Assembly (NCBI GenBank): GCA_937928165.1
Contig: CALFVT010000017.1
Coordinates: 1-64,000 of the forward strand
Length of the DNA: 64,000 bases
Source: an uncultured Caulobacterales bacterium
Lineage (GTDB): Bacteria; Pseudomonadota; Alphaproteobacteria; Caulobacterales; Maricaulaceae
Direction of reading: 5' to 3'
Part shown: piece after piece, positions 55,298 through 64,000 of the stretch
Layout: every line of letters begins with the position of its first letter
How positions within the stretch are numbered: the first letter of the stretch is position 1
Translations under genes and position numbers: made by a program
The notes under the pieces: generated by a model
Seen by the model: only the letters and a program-made list of their open reading frames with translations
Told to the model about the DNA's origin: nothing
Database searches by the model: none

Positions 55298-56053
55298 ATG
55301 CCATCACCAGATATACATCAGCGCCTTACTGAAATCGACCCTGACCGTTACCGCGCGGCGATGTTAGGTGATAAAACGGCGCAAGACCGCCTTGTGTTGA
55401 TCTATGGGTTTCATAGCGAACTGGCAAAAATCCCAGAACTCGTGAGCGAGACTATGATTGGCGAAATACGCTATCAATGGTGGCGGGACGCGGTTGATGA
55501 GATTTACAGTGAAAAGCCTGTACGAAAACACGAAATTAGCACACCGCTTGCGGCGCTTATTCATGAGATAAACCTTCCGCGCTTTTGGATAGACCGGCTT
55601 ATTGATGGGCGGGCGCGTGACCTTGACCCTGCGCCGTTTAAGACCATAGATGCGGCTAAGGATTATGCCCGCATGACATCGGGGACATTGGCGCAAATAT
55701 CTTGTTTTGTTTTAGATGAAGACTTTGATAGTGATGCCGCCCTTTTAGCAGGCCAGTCTTGGGGCTTAACAGGGCTTGCGCGGGCCTATCCTTATTATCA
55801 TTCTGGTATGTTATCACAGCTGGATTATGGGACGTTAATCACGACCGCTCGGGACGCCTATCATGAGGCGAAAATGGTTCTTGGCGCTGTCCCCGCAGAC
55901 GTGATGCCGGCCCTCGCCTATATGTCAACCATTCCGGTTTTTTTGAAAAAAATGTCACGCAGTAACTTTGATTCTAAGACTGAAACGGTGAACTATGCGC
56001 CGCCGTTTAAACATTTACGAATTATTTTATCGGCATTGCGTGGCCGCATATAG
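55298..56053 (+). CDS. Squalene/phytoene synthase family protein (NDUFAF6-like)
   Basis: About 251 residues of the trans-isoprenyl-diphosphate-synthase fold (DKTAQDRLVLIYGFHSELAK, MIGEIRYQWWRDAVDEIY). The catalytic Asp-rich motifs of true phytoene synthases are not evident, matching the group related to the complex I assembly factor NDUFAF6. The location after secDF is usual. GTG at 55292 is an alternative start. Confidence 0.82.
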   Translation: MPSPDIHQRLTEIDPDRYRAAMLGDKTAQDRLVLIYGFHSELAKIPELVSETMIGEIRYQWWRDAVDEIYSEKPVRKHEISTPLAALIHEINLPRFWIDRLIDGRARDLDPAPFKTIDAAKDYARMTSGTLAQISCFVLDEDFDSDAALLAGQSWGLTGLARAYPYYHSGMLSQLDYGTLITTARDAYHEAKMVLGAVPADVMPALAYMSTIPVFLKKMSRSNFDSKTETVNYAPPFKHLRIILSALRGRI

Positions 56054-56133
56054 TAAGTTTTGCAATATCACCATTTTTACGTCATAGTTTGGCCCTTAAC
56101 ACGGCTTATCACTTTTTGGTGAAGGATTTACTT

Positions 56134-57873
56134 ATGCGCATGGTTTTCAAAAATATGTGGAAACAGTTACCATCACCTGGCTTAGTTCTGCACCGTTTTC
56201 CAGTTGCGGCGCTGACCATGGCGATCTTTACATTTATTACTATTTTGAATGAACCTTTAAGGTTTGATGATCCTCTAAGCTATGCTTTAATTGGGTTAGT
56301 CGTCGGGGCCTATCTCAGCGTTATCATCACTTTGGCCGCAGAAGTTATGAAAACGAAGCGCTTTTATATCGTCCAAGTGCTTTGCGTGATTATTATTACC
56401 GTCATATTCTGGTATTCTAAAAACTTGCGGTTAAATATTTTTATGGCGCTGGGCGGGGTTCTGCTTATGCTCGGTAATGCGGCCGGATGGGGGCAAGGGC
56501 GTGATGATCTTCATATTTGGGACTTTACCCATAAGCTATGGACGAGCGCCGTACTTGCGGCGGTTGGTTCCTTTATTTTCCTCATGGGGATTTTGTCGAT
56601 TCAATTTGCGCTTAAAACCCTTTTGGGCGTTGATATTAATCAGCTGACAGAGGGTCTTATTATCCCATTGGGTTTAGGTCTGCTCGCGCCGCTCTATTGG
56701 ATGTCAACACTTCCGCCCGTTAATGAACCTTATTATGAGTTATATGATAACCCCGGATTTGTCTCAAGGGCGATTGGATTTTTAGGCACATGGCTGCTCG
56801 CGCCTTTATCCTTGATTTATGCCGTTATCGTATTAATTTATGGGGCAAAGATTTTAATGACCATGAGCCTGCCCAAAGGCGAAATTGCGCAGTTAACCCT
56901 CCCATTTTTATTAATCGGAACGTTGACGTGGCTCCTCTTAGAGCCGCCCTTTATTCAAAAAACGGCTTTGGCGCGTTGGTTTCGTTGGCTTTGGTTTCCT
57001 GTGTCCCTGCCGGTTACACTTCTCCTCGGCATAGCTGTTGCGGTTCGCATTAGTATTTACGGCTATACGGAATCGCGCTTTGCGCTCGCTATCGTCGTGG
57101 TGTGGGCCTTTGCTGTCGGGCTTTGGTTTACCTTGAGCAAGTCGCATAAGCGCGATATCCGTCTCATACCAGGCATAGCGGCGGGGTTATTAATTGCCGG
57201 AACCTTCATGGCTCAGCCGATATCTATTAATAGTCAAACCTTGCGGGCGAAAAAAATTGTCGCCGAACTTGGCCTTATGAGTGAGACGGGAGATATTATG
57301 TCTATTGCAAGTCCTAATCTTGAACAAAAAAAACAACTACAAGGCCTAAAAGGTAAGCTTAAATATCTTTATGGTAAGAAAACCCTGCGATCTATTAAGC
57401 GCGTGTTTCCAGCGGCAAATGCAGCGGCTCTTAAAGATGAGGGACAGCTTTATGAACAGCTAAATATAACGAATATACCCTCACGTAATGGGCTGGATAC
57501 GCCCGTCATTGATTACGATAACACAGAAAGATTAATGTCTGTCAGTGGGTTTGATTATGTTTCAAGGCGCTTTAGTTATTTTCCGTCAAATAGAAGCTCT
57601 CCAAGAGACTTATTGCCCTCTGATTTAGATATTAGCATACAACTGAAAGGGCCAGAACTTTCTGTCACCCATCTGGATGGGCTTGTTGCCAAAATAAACC
57701 TTGATGAGGCCGTAACGCAGTTAAAGCCGGATTACGATTCGCCGTTATTTATAGATATAGATGAGCGCACACGGATTTATTTTGAGAGTTTTAACATGAA
57801 ATATGATGCAAAGGGTACTGAACCGCTGCTCACCTATGTCGGTTTTAGGGTTATGTTGAAAGATGCGACCTAA
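56134..57873 (+). CDS. DUF4153-type multi-pass membrane protein
   Basis: About 579 residues with roughly ten transmembrane helices in the first 380 and a soluble C-terminal domain of about 190 residues with SPSDLDISIQ-like repeats. The pattern fits DUF4153 proteins, of unknown function. GAAGGA supports the ATG at 56134 over the TTG at 56089. The C-terminal part is AT-richer than the membrane part. Confidence 0.78.
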   Translation: MRMVFKNMWKQLPSPGLVLHRFPVAALTMAIFTFITILNEPLRFDDPLSYALIGLVVGAYLSVIITLAAEVMKTKRFYIVQVLCVIIITVIFWYSKNLRLNIFMALGGVLLMLGNAAGWGQGRDDLHIWDFTHKLWTSAVLAAVGSFIFLMGILSIQFALKTLLGVDINQLTEGLIIPLGLGLLAPLYWMSTLPPVNEPYYELYDNPGFVSRAIGFLGTWLLAPLSLIYAVIVLIYGAKILMTMSLPKGEIAQLTLPFLLIGTLTWLLLEPPFIQKTALARWFRWLWFPVSLPVTLLLGIAVAVRISIYGYTESRFALAIVVVWAFAVGLWFTLSKSHKRDIRLIPGIAAGLLIAGTFMAQPISINSQTLRAKKIVAELGLMSETGDIMSIASPNLEQKKQLQGLKGKLKYLYGKKTLRSIKRVFPAANAAALKDEGQLYEQLNITNIPSRNGLDTPVIDYDNTERLMSVSGFDYVSRRFSYFPSNRSSPRDLLPSDLDISIQLKGPELSVTHLDGLVAKINLDEAVTQLKPDYDSPLFIDIDERTRIYFESFNMKYDAKGTEPLLTYVGFRVMLKDAT

Positions 57874-57921
57874 GCCCCGTAAAGACCGCCGTAAACTTTA
57901 ACGTAAAAGGCGCATTTAAAT

Positions 57922-58563
57922 CTATATACTTGCAAGCGGTTTAAATTGGCCTGTTTTTAAAAACTCTGCAGTTAAAGCGGCGGTTGTTCTTGAAAATAAT
58001 AACCCTGTGTGAGTTTTATCAACAATGATATGTTCTTTTTGCGCGGGGTGAAATGTCTCCTCGACTAAGACCGTGCCGTCACCTTCGGCAGGTAACCCGC
58101 CCGCTAACATTGCCAGTCCTGTATTTGAGCGCCCGGCAATCATGCCCCAATCATGGGGGGCGCGCCATTCGGGAACCGTTTCTCCCGATAAAGCTGGAAG
58201 TGATTTGCCAATAAAAGGCGATGTGATGGGGTTTTCGGCAAGGTTTTTCGCCGTCCAACTCCCTTTCATGGGCGTGCCCATTGTCACAATGCGGCCCGAG
58301 GGTAGGTTGTCTTCGCGGTCAAACATATGGGCGAGGACAAGGCCGCCAAGGCTATGCGCCACCAGATGAAGCTGCGGCGTATTAATCTCACGAATTTTAT
58401 CGCAAACGATCTGTGAGTTTTCCCGCGCAGATTTCATCACAGAGCGGTAGAAAACATAATGCACATGAAACCCGCGCTCTTCGAGCTGCCGTCCCATATA
58501 GCCCATTTGAACCGGGTTACTTAAAAGACCGTGTATCAGCAGCACATTAGGTTTACGGGTCAT
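57922..58563 (-). CDS. Alpha/beta hydrolase, lipase/PGAP1-like
   Basis: 213 residues: oxyanion region LLIHGLLSNPVQMGYM, nucleophile elbow LVAHSLGGLVLAHMF, then GTVLVEETFHPAQ and a final His region KTHTGLLF. An intracellular esterase or lipase; substrate unknown. Its start is 2 bases from the trmFO stop, so the two are cotranscribed. Confidence 0.87.
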   Translation of the reverse strand: MTRKPNVLLIHGLLSNPVQMGYMGRQLEERGFHVHYVFYRSVMKSARENSQIVCDKIREINTPQLHLVAHSLGGLVLAHMFDREDNLPSGRIVTMGTPMKGSWTAKNLAENPITSPFIGKSLPALSGETVPEWRAPHDWGMIAGRSNTGLAMLAGGLPAEGDGTVLVEETFHPAQKEHIIVDKTHTGLLFSRTTAALTAEFLKTGQFKPLASI

Positions 58564-58565
58564 AA

Positions 58566-59954
58566 TTAAGCCCAGCTCATGATATCCTTGAGGGCGCGCT
58601 CTGACATTTTGCGCTTTCTAAAGCGGGTTTTATCTTTGCCCTTTATGCGGCTACCGTCGTTGCGCTTATAGACAATATTGTTGATAGGCGGTAAGAGGCC
58701 GTAATTGACATTCATGGGCTGGAACTTGGCTTTTGGCCCGCTCATAAATCCGCCTGTGACATGCTCTACAAGGGCGCCGAGAGCAGTCGTCTTGGGCGGC
58801 GGTGTTTGCGTCGTTCCGCGGGCCTGCGCGGCGGCCATACGCCCGGCTATGAGGCCAAGGGCCGCGCTTTCGACATAGCCTTCAACGCCCATGACTTGCC
58901 CCGCAAAGCGGATATCAGGACGCGCGGTTAATTGAAGCTGCCCGTTCAAAAGCTTAGGCGAATTAATAAAGGTATTGCGGTGAATACCCCCAAGCCGCGC
59001 AAAGATGGCCTTTTCAAGCCCCGGAATAGCGCGGAATATCTCTGTTTGTGCGCCGTATTTCATCTTAGTTTGGAAGCCGACCATATTATAAAGCGTGCCG
59101 AGAGCATTATCTTGGCGAAGCTGGACAATACCGTAGGCTTTAACGGTAGGATTATGGGGGTTCGTCAGCCCAACAGGCTTCATTGGCCCAAAGCGCAAAG
59201 TTTCTGGCCCGCGCGCGGCCATAACTTCGATAGGAAGGCAGCTTTCAAAATAGGGGGTGTCTTTTTCAAAGTCCTTAAATTCGGTTTGGTCTGCATTTAT
59301 AAGGGCGTTGATAAAGGCCATATATTGGTCTTTATCCAACGGGCAATTAATGTAATCTGCCCCATCGCCGCCCGGTCCCTTTTTATCATAACGGCTTTGG
59401 AACCAGGCTTTGTCAAAATCAATACTGTCTTTATGGACAATCGGCGCAATGGCATCGAAAAAGGCGAGGCTGTCTTCGCCGGTTATCTCTAAAATCGCCT
59501 GCGCTAATGACGGCGCGGTGAGGGGGCCTGTGGCGATAATGCTATTGCCCCAATCCTTAGGTGGCAGTGTGCTGATTTCGCCATATTCGATTGTAATGAG
59601 GGGGTGCTGGGTCAATATGGTCGTCACCGCATCAGAGAATAAATCGCGGTCAACGGCCAATGCTCCGCCGGCAGGGAGTTTATATAGCTCCCCCATGCCC
59701 ATAATTAAGCTATCACAACGGCGCATTTCTTCATGTAACAGGCCGACGGCATTACCATAAGCATCATCGGAGCGAAAAGAATTTGAACAGACGAGCTCCG
59801 CAAAGCCGGCGCTTTGATGGGCAGCGGTCATGCGCTGCGGGCGCATTTCGTGGAGCACAACAGGTACGCCCGCCCGCGCGCATTGCCACGCGGCCTCTGA
59901 TCCGGCCATTCCAGCGCCAATAATATGAACAGGTTTTATTGAAGTTTTACTCAT
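58566..59954 (-). CDS. trmFO: Methylenetetrahydrofolate--tRNA-(uracil-5-)-methyltransferase TrmFO
   Basis: 462 residues: FAD-binding [46 protein letters not shown], and [17 protein letters not shown]. It makes 5-methyluridine at position 54 of tRNA using folate. A basic C-terminal extension ([19 protein letters not shown]) is typical of alphaproteobacteria. Confidence 0.96.
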   Translation of the reverse strand: MSKTSIKPVHIIGAGMAGSEAAWQCARAGVPVVLHEMRPQRMTAAHQSAGFAELVCSNSFRSDDAYGNAVGLLHEEMRRCDSLIMGMGELYKLPAGGALAVDRDLFSDAVTTILTQHPLITIEYGEISTLPPKDWGNSIIATGPLTAPSLAQAILEITGEDSLAFFDAIAPIVHKDSIDFDKAWFQSRYDKKGPGGDGADYINCPLDKDQYMAFINALINADQTEFKDFEKDTPYFESCLPIEVMAARGPETLRFGPMKPVGLTNPHNPTVKAYGIVQLRQDNALGTLYNMVGFQTKMKYGAQTEIFRAIPGLEKAIFARLGGIHRNTFINSPKLLNGQLQLTARPDIRFAGQVMGVEGYVESAALGLIAGRMAAAQARGTTQTPPPKTTALGALVEHVTGGFMSGPKAKFQPMNVNYGLLPPINNIVYKRNDGSRIKGKDKTRFRKRKMSERALKDIMSWA

Positions 59955-60075
59955 TCAGGCGGCCTATTAAACATCAGCTATTTTAGCAAGAGCTGAATGT
60001 GACTTAAACTTTGGTTCGTTAGATGACAAATGCGGAGAAAAATGCTACGTGAAACTAAAACATTGGGGATATAAC

Positions 60076-61191
60076 ATGTTACGAGTCATCTTTTATTTAA
60101 TCATAATGATAGGGTTTAGCTTTAATATTTCGGCGGCGCAAACACCGCCGGACGTGCTTAAAGCCTATAAAGACTATCAAGCCCTTTTAAAACAAAAGGA
60201 TGTTCCGGGCGCAAAAAAGAAAGCCTATGAAGCTTGGCAGCTGGCTGAAGACAAAATGGGTGATACGGAAACAACGGCTAATCTAGCTATTAATTACCTC
60301 GACGTTGCCGCCGCATCCAATAAGAAAAGTAAGAAGATAGATGAGGGTTATGCGCGCGTCATAGAATTAGCCTCCCTTAAACCCGAAGCTGAGCGGAATG
60401 AACATATTACTGAGCAATATTATAAACATGCAAAATATTTGAACACGCGCCGTCAATTTAGCAAAACACGTAAAATAGCGCAGCGCGGCATTGATTTTGC
60501 TATGGCTTCAGGACTGCAAAAATCCACATTTTTAGGGGAACTTTATACTTTGATGGCGTCTAGTTATGTGCCGAAAGGTGATAATGAAAAAATAGCGGAA
60601 TATACGGGAAAAGCCTTCGAAGTGTTTGAAACGGCTGATGATGGTTATGTGACCATGCAGCCACTCCTGGCGCGTCTTTATTCCGGATATGCAAAAGAAG
60701 GCCAAAAAAATATTTTGGACGCGGCTTTGGAGTATCAACAAGTGATGGAAAGCGTAGAAAATGTGCTCCCGCGTAATCATCCTTTTATGATGCGGGCTTT
60801 AGGGCGTTGGTCATCTATGCGGGAACGATTATCACGCAATGGCCAACTAGAAGAGGCGGAAGAAAAAGGTCTGTGTCAATGTTGGCCCTATGATAAAGCC
60901 CGGAACGAAACAGTTAAACCCATTAAACGTGTTCCCCCGATTATGCCTGCACGCGCTTTCCAGTCCGGCTTTTCTATTGTTGAATTTGATCTTACGGATG
61001 ATGGGGGAACCGAAAATATTGAAGTGCTTGAAAGTTGGCCGCCAGACGTCTTTGATGTTGCGTCCAAGCGTGCCGTTGCTAAATGGAGATATTCACCGCG
61101 TACGGAGGATCAAACAGATTCTGATAGGACAGATATTATCACCACAGTTCGCTATAGATTAGCCGATGAATTTGGTAATTTGATTGAATAA
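60076..61191 (+). CDS. Exported TonB-domain protein with repeat-like helical region
   Basis: About 371 residues with a signal peptide (VIFYLIIMIGFSFNISA), helical TPR-like repeats in the middle, and a C-terminal TonB-type domain (FQSGFSIVEFDLTDDGGTEN, KRAVAKWRYSPRTE). No proline-rich periplasmic spanner or anchoring helix is seen, so it is probably a periplasmic TonB-C protein rather than a true energy transducer. GTG at 60049 is an alternative start. Confidence 0.75.
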   Translation: MLRVIFYLIIMIGFSFNISAAQTPPDVLKAYKDYQALLKQKDVPGAKKKAYEAWQLAEDKMGDTETTANLAINYLDVAAASNKKSKKIDEGYARVIELASLKPEAERNEHITEQYYKHAKYLNTRRQFSKTRKIAQRGIDFAMASGLQKSTFLGELYTLMASSYVPKGDNEKIAEYTGKAFEVFETADDGYVTMQPLLARLYSGYAKEGQKNILDAALEYQQVMESVENVLPRNHPFMMRALGRWSSMRERLSRNGQLEEAEEKGLCQCWPYDKARNETVKPIKRVPPIMPARAFQSGFSIVEFDLTDDGGTENIEVLESWPPDVFDVASKRAVAKWRYSPRTEDQTDSDRTDIITTVRYRLADEFGNLIE

Positions 61192-61264
61192 TAATTCTAT
61201 TATCATCTATAAAGCTGAGACATGTTTTTAATAACTAAAGCCAGATTTTGACGAAGTAGCCGTT

Positions 61265-62239
61265 ATGCCCGAAATTCATTATAGTGAGAGGTTTGATACA
61301 CAAGCTTCTATTATTCGTCCTTGGGTTTTACCAGGTGGCCGGCATTTTTTAATTCGTATTTTACTCTGGGGCTGTGTTTTTATACTTTTAAGTTACGCTG
61401 TTATGGGGCGTGCGGTTTTAGAAGCCTATGCTGACCTTATGCGTGAAATGGTAATTTTTAATGAACTGGATGAAAACGAACTAACTGAAGCGCAGGCTTT
61501 AAGCCTGTTGTCTGGACTTAGCGGGTTCGTAAAAGTCTTACTTCCCTTGGCTGTTTTTGCTTGGCTTGTTAATGTGTCTGTCGAAACGGCTATGCATAAA
61601 AATAAATTTCATGGCGTGGATAAGGGGCTGTTCCCCTTGCGTTTTGGACGTGATGAACTCCAAGTTTTGGTGACGCAATTTATTGTGTTTTTGGCGGCCA
61701 TAGCTGTCTATATTGCAGGTAATTTTATTATTATCGCCTTTGCAGCTATTGGGTCACAAATTGGAGGCGCTATAGCGCTATTGATCGCTATACTGACATT
61801 TTTTGCAATGATGGCTGCGTTAATTGCGAGTGCTCTCATTTTTATTCGTTTATCGCCTGCTGCGGCTTACGGCATTCAACATGGCCGCCTTGTGAGTTTT
61901 GAAATGTGGAAAAAAACGAAAGGCTATGGCTGGAATATTTTTGGAAGCTATCTAATTGTCTTATTATGCGGCTATGTAATTATATCAATTATTTCATATA
62001 TCGGCTTATTTGCCATATTTGGCAATTCAGGACTGCCAAGTCTCATGTTTGGGAATGTTCCAACAAACCTTGACGAAGTGTTTTTACCCCTTGCACAGAT
62101 GTTTGATAAAACATCCGTAAAAGTTTCATTGGGCTTTTTTATAATTATTTATACGGCCGGGCAATTATTCTATGGGCTACATTTATGGGGCGTAGGAAAT
62201 TACACGGCGGATTATATTAGTGAGCGCGAAGAGGCTTAA
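61265..62239 (+). CDS. Multi-pass integral membrane protein
   Basis: 324 residues with about six transmembrane helices (IRILLWGCVFILLSYAVM; VLLPLAVFAWLVNVSV; VTQFIVFLAAIAVYIAG; IALLIAILTFFAMMAALIA; two more near the end). No characterised family or catalytic motif is recognised. The short ARG/TRP-rich start (RPWVLPGGRHFLIR) is cytoplasmic. It lies between the TonB-domain gene and convergent uvrA. Confidence 0.75.
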   Translation: MPEIHYSERFDTQASIIRPWVLPGGRHFLIRILLWGCVFILLSYAVMGRAVLEAYADLMREMVIFNELDENELTEAQALSLLSGLSGFVKVLLPLAVFAWLVNVSVETAMHKNKFHGVDKGLFPLRFGRDELQVLVTQFIVFLAAIAVYIAGNFIIIAFAAIGSQIGGAIALLIAILTFFAMMAALIASALIFIRLSPAAAYGIQHGRLVSFEMWKKTKGYGWNIFGSYLIVLLCGYVIISIISYIGLFAIFGNSGLPSLMFGNVPTNLDEVFLPLAQMFDKTSVKVSLGFFIIIYTAGQLFYGLHLWGVGNYTADYISEREEA

Positions 62240-62241
62240 GG

Positions 62242-62271
62242 CATAATGCGGGGCATAGTTCCCGCATTATG
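62242..62271. terminator. Bidirectional terminator between the membrane gene and uvrA
   Basis: CATAATGCGGG (62242-62252) and CCCGCATTATG (62261-62271) form a perfect 11-base stem with an 8-base loop; TTTT follows soon after on the plus side. It is placed between convergent stop codons. Confidence 0.8.
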
Positions 62272-62281
62272 ATGTTTTGGG

Positions 62282-64000
62282 CTAAGCCCGTCTTTCGCGC
62301 TCCCGCTCAAGCATGGGTTTGAGAAAGCGTCCCGTCCAGCTTTGCTTGTTCTTGGCGACGGTTTCGGGCGTACCGACGGCGACGATCTCCCCGCCGCCGT
62401 CTCCGCCCTCGGGGCCAATGTCGATAATCCAATCGGCGGTTTTAATCACGTCTAGATTATGCTCGATCACGATCATTGTATTGCCCGTGCTCACAAGTTC
62501 TTGCAGTACATCTAAGAGCTTTGCAACGTCAGCAAAATGCAGTCCGGTTGTGGGCTCATCGAGAATATAGAGCGTGCGGCCCGTTGCGCGTTTTGCGAGC
62601 TCTTTGGCAAGCTTCACCCGCTGGGCTTCTCCGCCGGATAAGGTTGTCGCCTGCTGCCCGACTTTAAGATAACCTAATCCAACTCGCTGTAAGGTGACCA
62701 TTTTATCGCGAATACTTGGCACAGCTTTAAAGAAACCTGCGGCTTCATCAATGGTCATGTCGAGCACATCAGCGATAGACTTCCCTTTGAACTTAATCTC
62801 TAATGTCTCGCGGTTATAGCGCTTGCCCGTACATTGATCACAGGTAACATAAACATCAGGGAGGAAATGCATTTCAATCTTTATGACCCCCGCCCCCTGA
62901 CAGGCCTCGCAGCGGCCACCTTTGACGTTAAAGCTAAAGCGGCCGGGCTTATAACCGCGCGTTTTGGCTTCGGGGAGGCCCGAGAACCAATCGCGTATCG
63001 GCGTAAAGGCCCCTGTATATGTCGCAGGGTTAGAGCGCGGTGTGCGGCCAATCGGGCTTTGGTCAATATCGATGACTTTATCTAAGTGCTCAAACCCTTC
63101 GGCCTTATCATGAGGCATGGGAACGGCGCTGGCTTTATTAAGGCGGCGCGCCGCCGCTTTGTAAAGGGTCTCAATCGTAAGTGTGGATTTCCCGCCGCCT
63201 GATACGCCTGTTACGCAGGTTAATAAACCAAGAGGAAATTCGGCTGTTACGTTTTTAAGATTATTACCCCGCGCGCCTTTGATGGTAATTTTCTTATGAT
63301 CTAATGGTGCCCTACGCTTGTCGGGGATTGCAATTTTCTTTTTACCTGTCAGATATTGTCCCGTGAGGGATTTTTTGCTCTTCATGATTTTTGCAGGCGT
63401 TCCCATAGCGATAACTTCGCCGCCGTTGACCCCCGCTAAAGGCCCCATATCGACTACATAATCAGCGGTTAAAATCGCATCTTCATCATGCTCAACCACT
63501 AAGACCGTATTCCCAAGGTCGCGCAGGTTTTGCAGGGTTTCCAAAAGCCGCGCATTATCGCGCTGATGTAGTCCTATTGATGGCTCATCGAGCACATAGA
63601 GAACCCCCGTAAGGCCAGATCCAATTTGTGATGCGAGGCGTATGCGTTGGCTCTCCCCGCCGGATAAAGACCCAGAACCGCGTCCAAGGGTGAGATATTC
63701 AAGGCCAACGGCGTTTAGGAAAGACAGCCGGTCTGTGATTTCTTTTAAAATTCGAACCGCAATTTCCATTTGTTTTGGCGTGAGCTTTTCTGGCAACGCT
63801 TGGAAGCAGGCGAGAGCGTCGGAGATCGACATTTCGCCGGTCTTGGAAATATCCATATCGGCAATCTTTACACTAAGAGCTTCGGGTTTTAGCCGTTTGC
63901 CTTTACATGTCTCGCAGCGTGCGGAGGACATATATTTACTTAGCTCATCACGCATCCAGCTACTATCCGTATCTCGGTAACGGCGCTCTAAATTGGGAAT
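62282..64000 (-). CDS. uvrA: Excinuclease ABC subunit UvrA, C-terminal part (gene continues past the window)
   Basis: At least 572 C-terminal residues are present, and the frame stays open to the right edge ([19 protein letters not shown]), so the true start lies outside. Visible are a zinc region (CETCKGKRL), ABC signatures [18 protein letters not shown] and [17 protein letters not shown], Walker [16 protein letters not shown] and [16 protein letters not shown], the second Walker [11 protein letters not shown], and a second zinc site [17 protein letters not shown]. It scans DNA for damage with UvrB. The internal ATG near 63955 is not the start. Confidence 0.97.
   Translation of the reverse strand: MPNLERRYRDTDSSWMRDELSKYMSSARCETCKGKRLKPEALSVKIADMDISKTGEMSISDALACFQALPEKLTPKQMEIAVRILKEITDRLSFLNAVGLEYLTLGRGSGSLSGGESQRIRLASQIGSGLTGVLYVLDEPSIGLHQRDNARLLETLQNLRDLGNTVLVVEHDEDAILTADYVVDMGPLAGVNGGEVIAMGTPAKIMKSKKSLTGQYLTGKKKIAIPDKRRAPLDHKKITIKGARGNNLKNVTAEFPLGLLTCVTGVSGGGKSTLTIETLYKAAARRLNKASAVPMPHDKAEGFEHLDKVIDIDQSPIGRTPRSNPATYTGAFTPIRDWFSGLPEAKTRGYKPGRFSFNVKGGRCEACQGAGVIKIEMHFLPDVYVTCDQCTGKRYNRETLEIKFKGKSIADVLDMTIDEAAGFFKAVPSIRDKMVTLQRVGLGYLKVGQQATTLSGGEAQRVKLAKELAKRATGRTLYILDEPTTGLHFADVAKLLDVLQELVSTGNTMIVIEHNLDVIKTADWIIDIGPEGGDGGGEIVAVGTPETVAKNKQSWTGRFLKPMLERERERRA

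Noticed and set aside
58932-59492. Open frame of 186 codons opposite trmFO
   Set aside because: Antisense to a certain gene, with no recognisable domain or ribosome site.
1-64000. CRISPR array or rRNA operon
   Set aside because: No regular 25-40 base repeats with unique spacers and no rRNA-like stretch were seen. The only short phased repeats are the three 9-base units at 50-82 and coding repeats in popZ and the peptidase.

Overview
The window looks like a chromosome segment of an alphaproteobacterium of moderate GC, most likely near the Caulobacterales/Maricaulales (Hyphomonas/Robiginitomaculum-type) lineage. This rests on a PopZ-family polar organiser, the gene order tatA-tatB-tatC-serS-surE-pcm-LysM-yajC-secD-secF, an hrcA/grpE pair divergent from rph, the scpA-scpB-nagZ-SPOR cluster, and class-typical tRNA-Arg(ACG) and tRNA-Cys(GCA) genes. 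The taxon is inferred from gene content only; no rRNA is present.

Layout. 0-0.3 kb: start of a probable site-specific integrase running off the left edge, beside tRNA-Arg, so an integrated element probably lies to the left. 0.3-7.7 kb: ttcA, an old-yellow-enzyme oxidoreductase, a saccharopine-dehydrogenase-like protein, a LysR regulator, grpE-hrcA and rph. 7.8-11.7 kb: both subunits of a 3-methylcrotonyl-CoA-type carboxylase, then a structured intergenic RNA candidate. 11.7-16.2 kb: nitroreductase, RidA, an acetyltransferase-like protein, HIT, and an M49-like lipoprotein peptidase. 16.3-28 kb: an accessory block with a decayed IS5-type transposase at its left end and tRNA-Cys at its right. 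It holds a copper nitrite reductase fused to two c-type haem domains, its NirV partner, a small outer-membrane-like protein, thiol enzymes (OsmC fusion, glutaredoxins, thioredoxin), a thiolase, two MsrB and one MsrA. 28-39 kb: a PIMT-like gene with tolC, a giant PopZ, valS, an AT-rich GDPD/PAP2 pair and a DUF3137 protein. 39-64 kb: mainly conserved housekeeping (xthA, scpBA, nagZ, dgt, erpA, tatABC, serS, surE, pcm, yajC-secDF, trmFO, uvrA). This stretch is interrupted by a GIY-YIG cassette and a nickel superoxide dismutase operon.

How the genes fit together. The 17-28 kb block reads as one theme: nitrite is reduced to NO by NirK beside haem domains that could bind or pass on NO or electrons, while neighbouring genes repair oxidised methionine and handle thiols and peroxides. 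This joint role is inference. The SodN operon adds superoxide defence elsewhere.

The most unusual signals are: (1) the P460-like/cytochrome c/NirK three-part fusion; (2) sharply bounded AT-rich patches inside three conserved genes (mccA, valS, serS), two of which coincide with extra protein segments of about 90 and 60 residues in the tRNA synthetases; (3) an 843-residue acidic PopZ; (4) a glutaredoxin-GNAT fusion; (5) a Ni-SOD operon with a small His-containing membrane protein. Functions are assigned by motif reading alone, without database searches.
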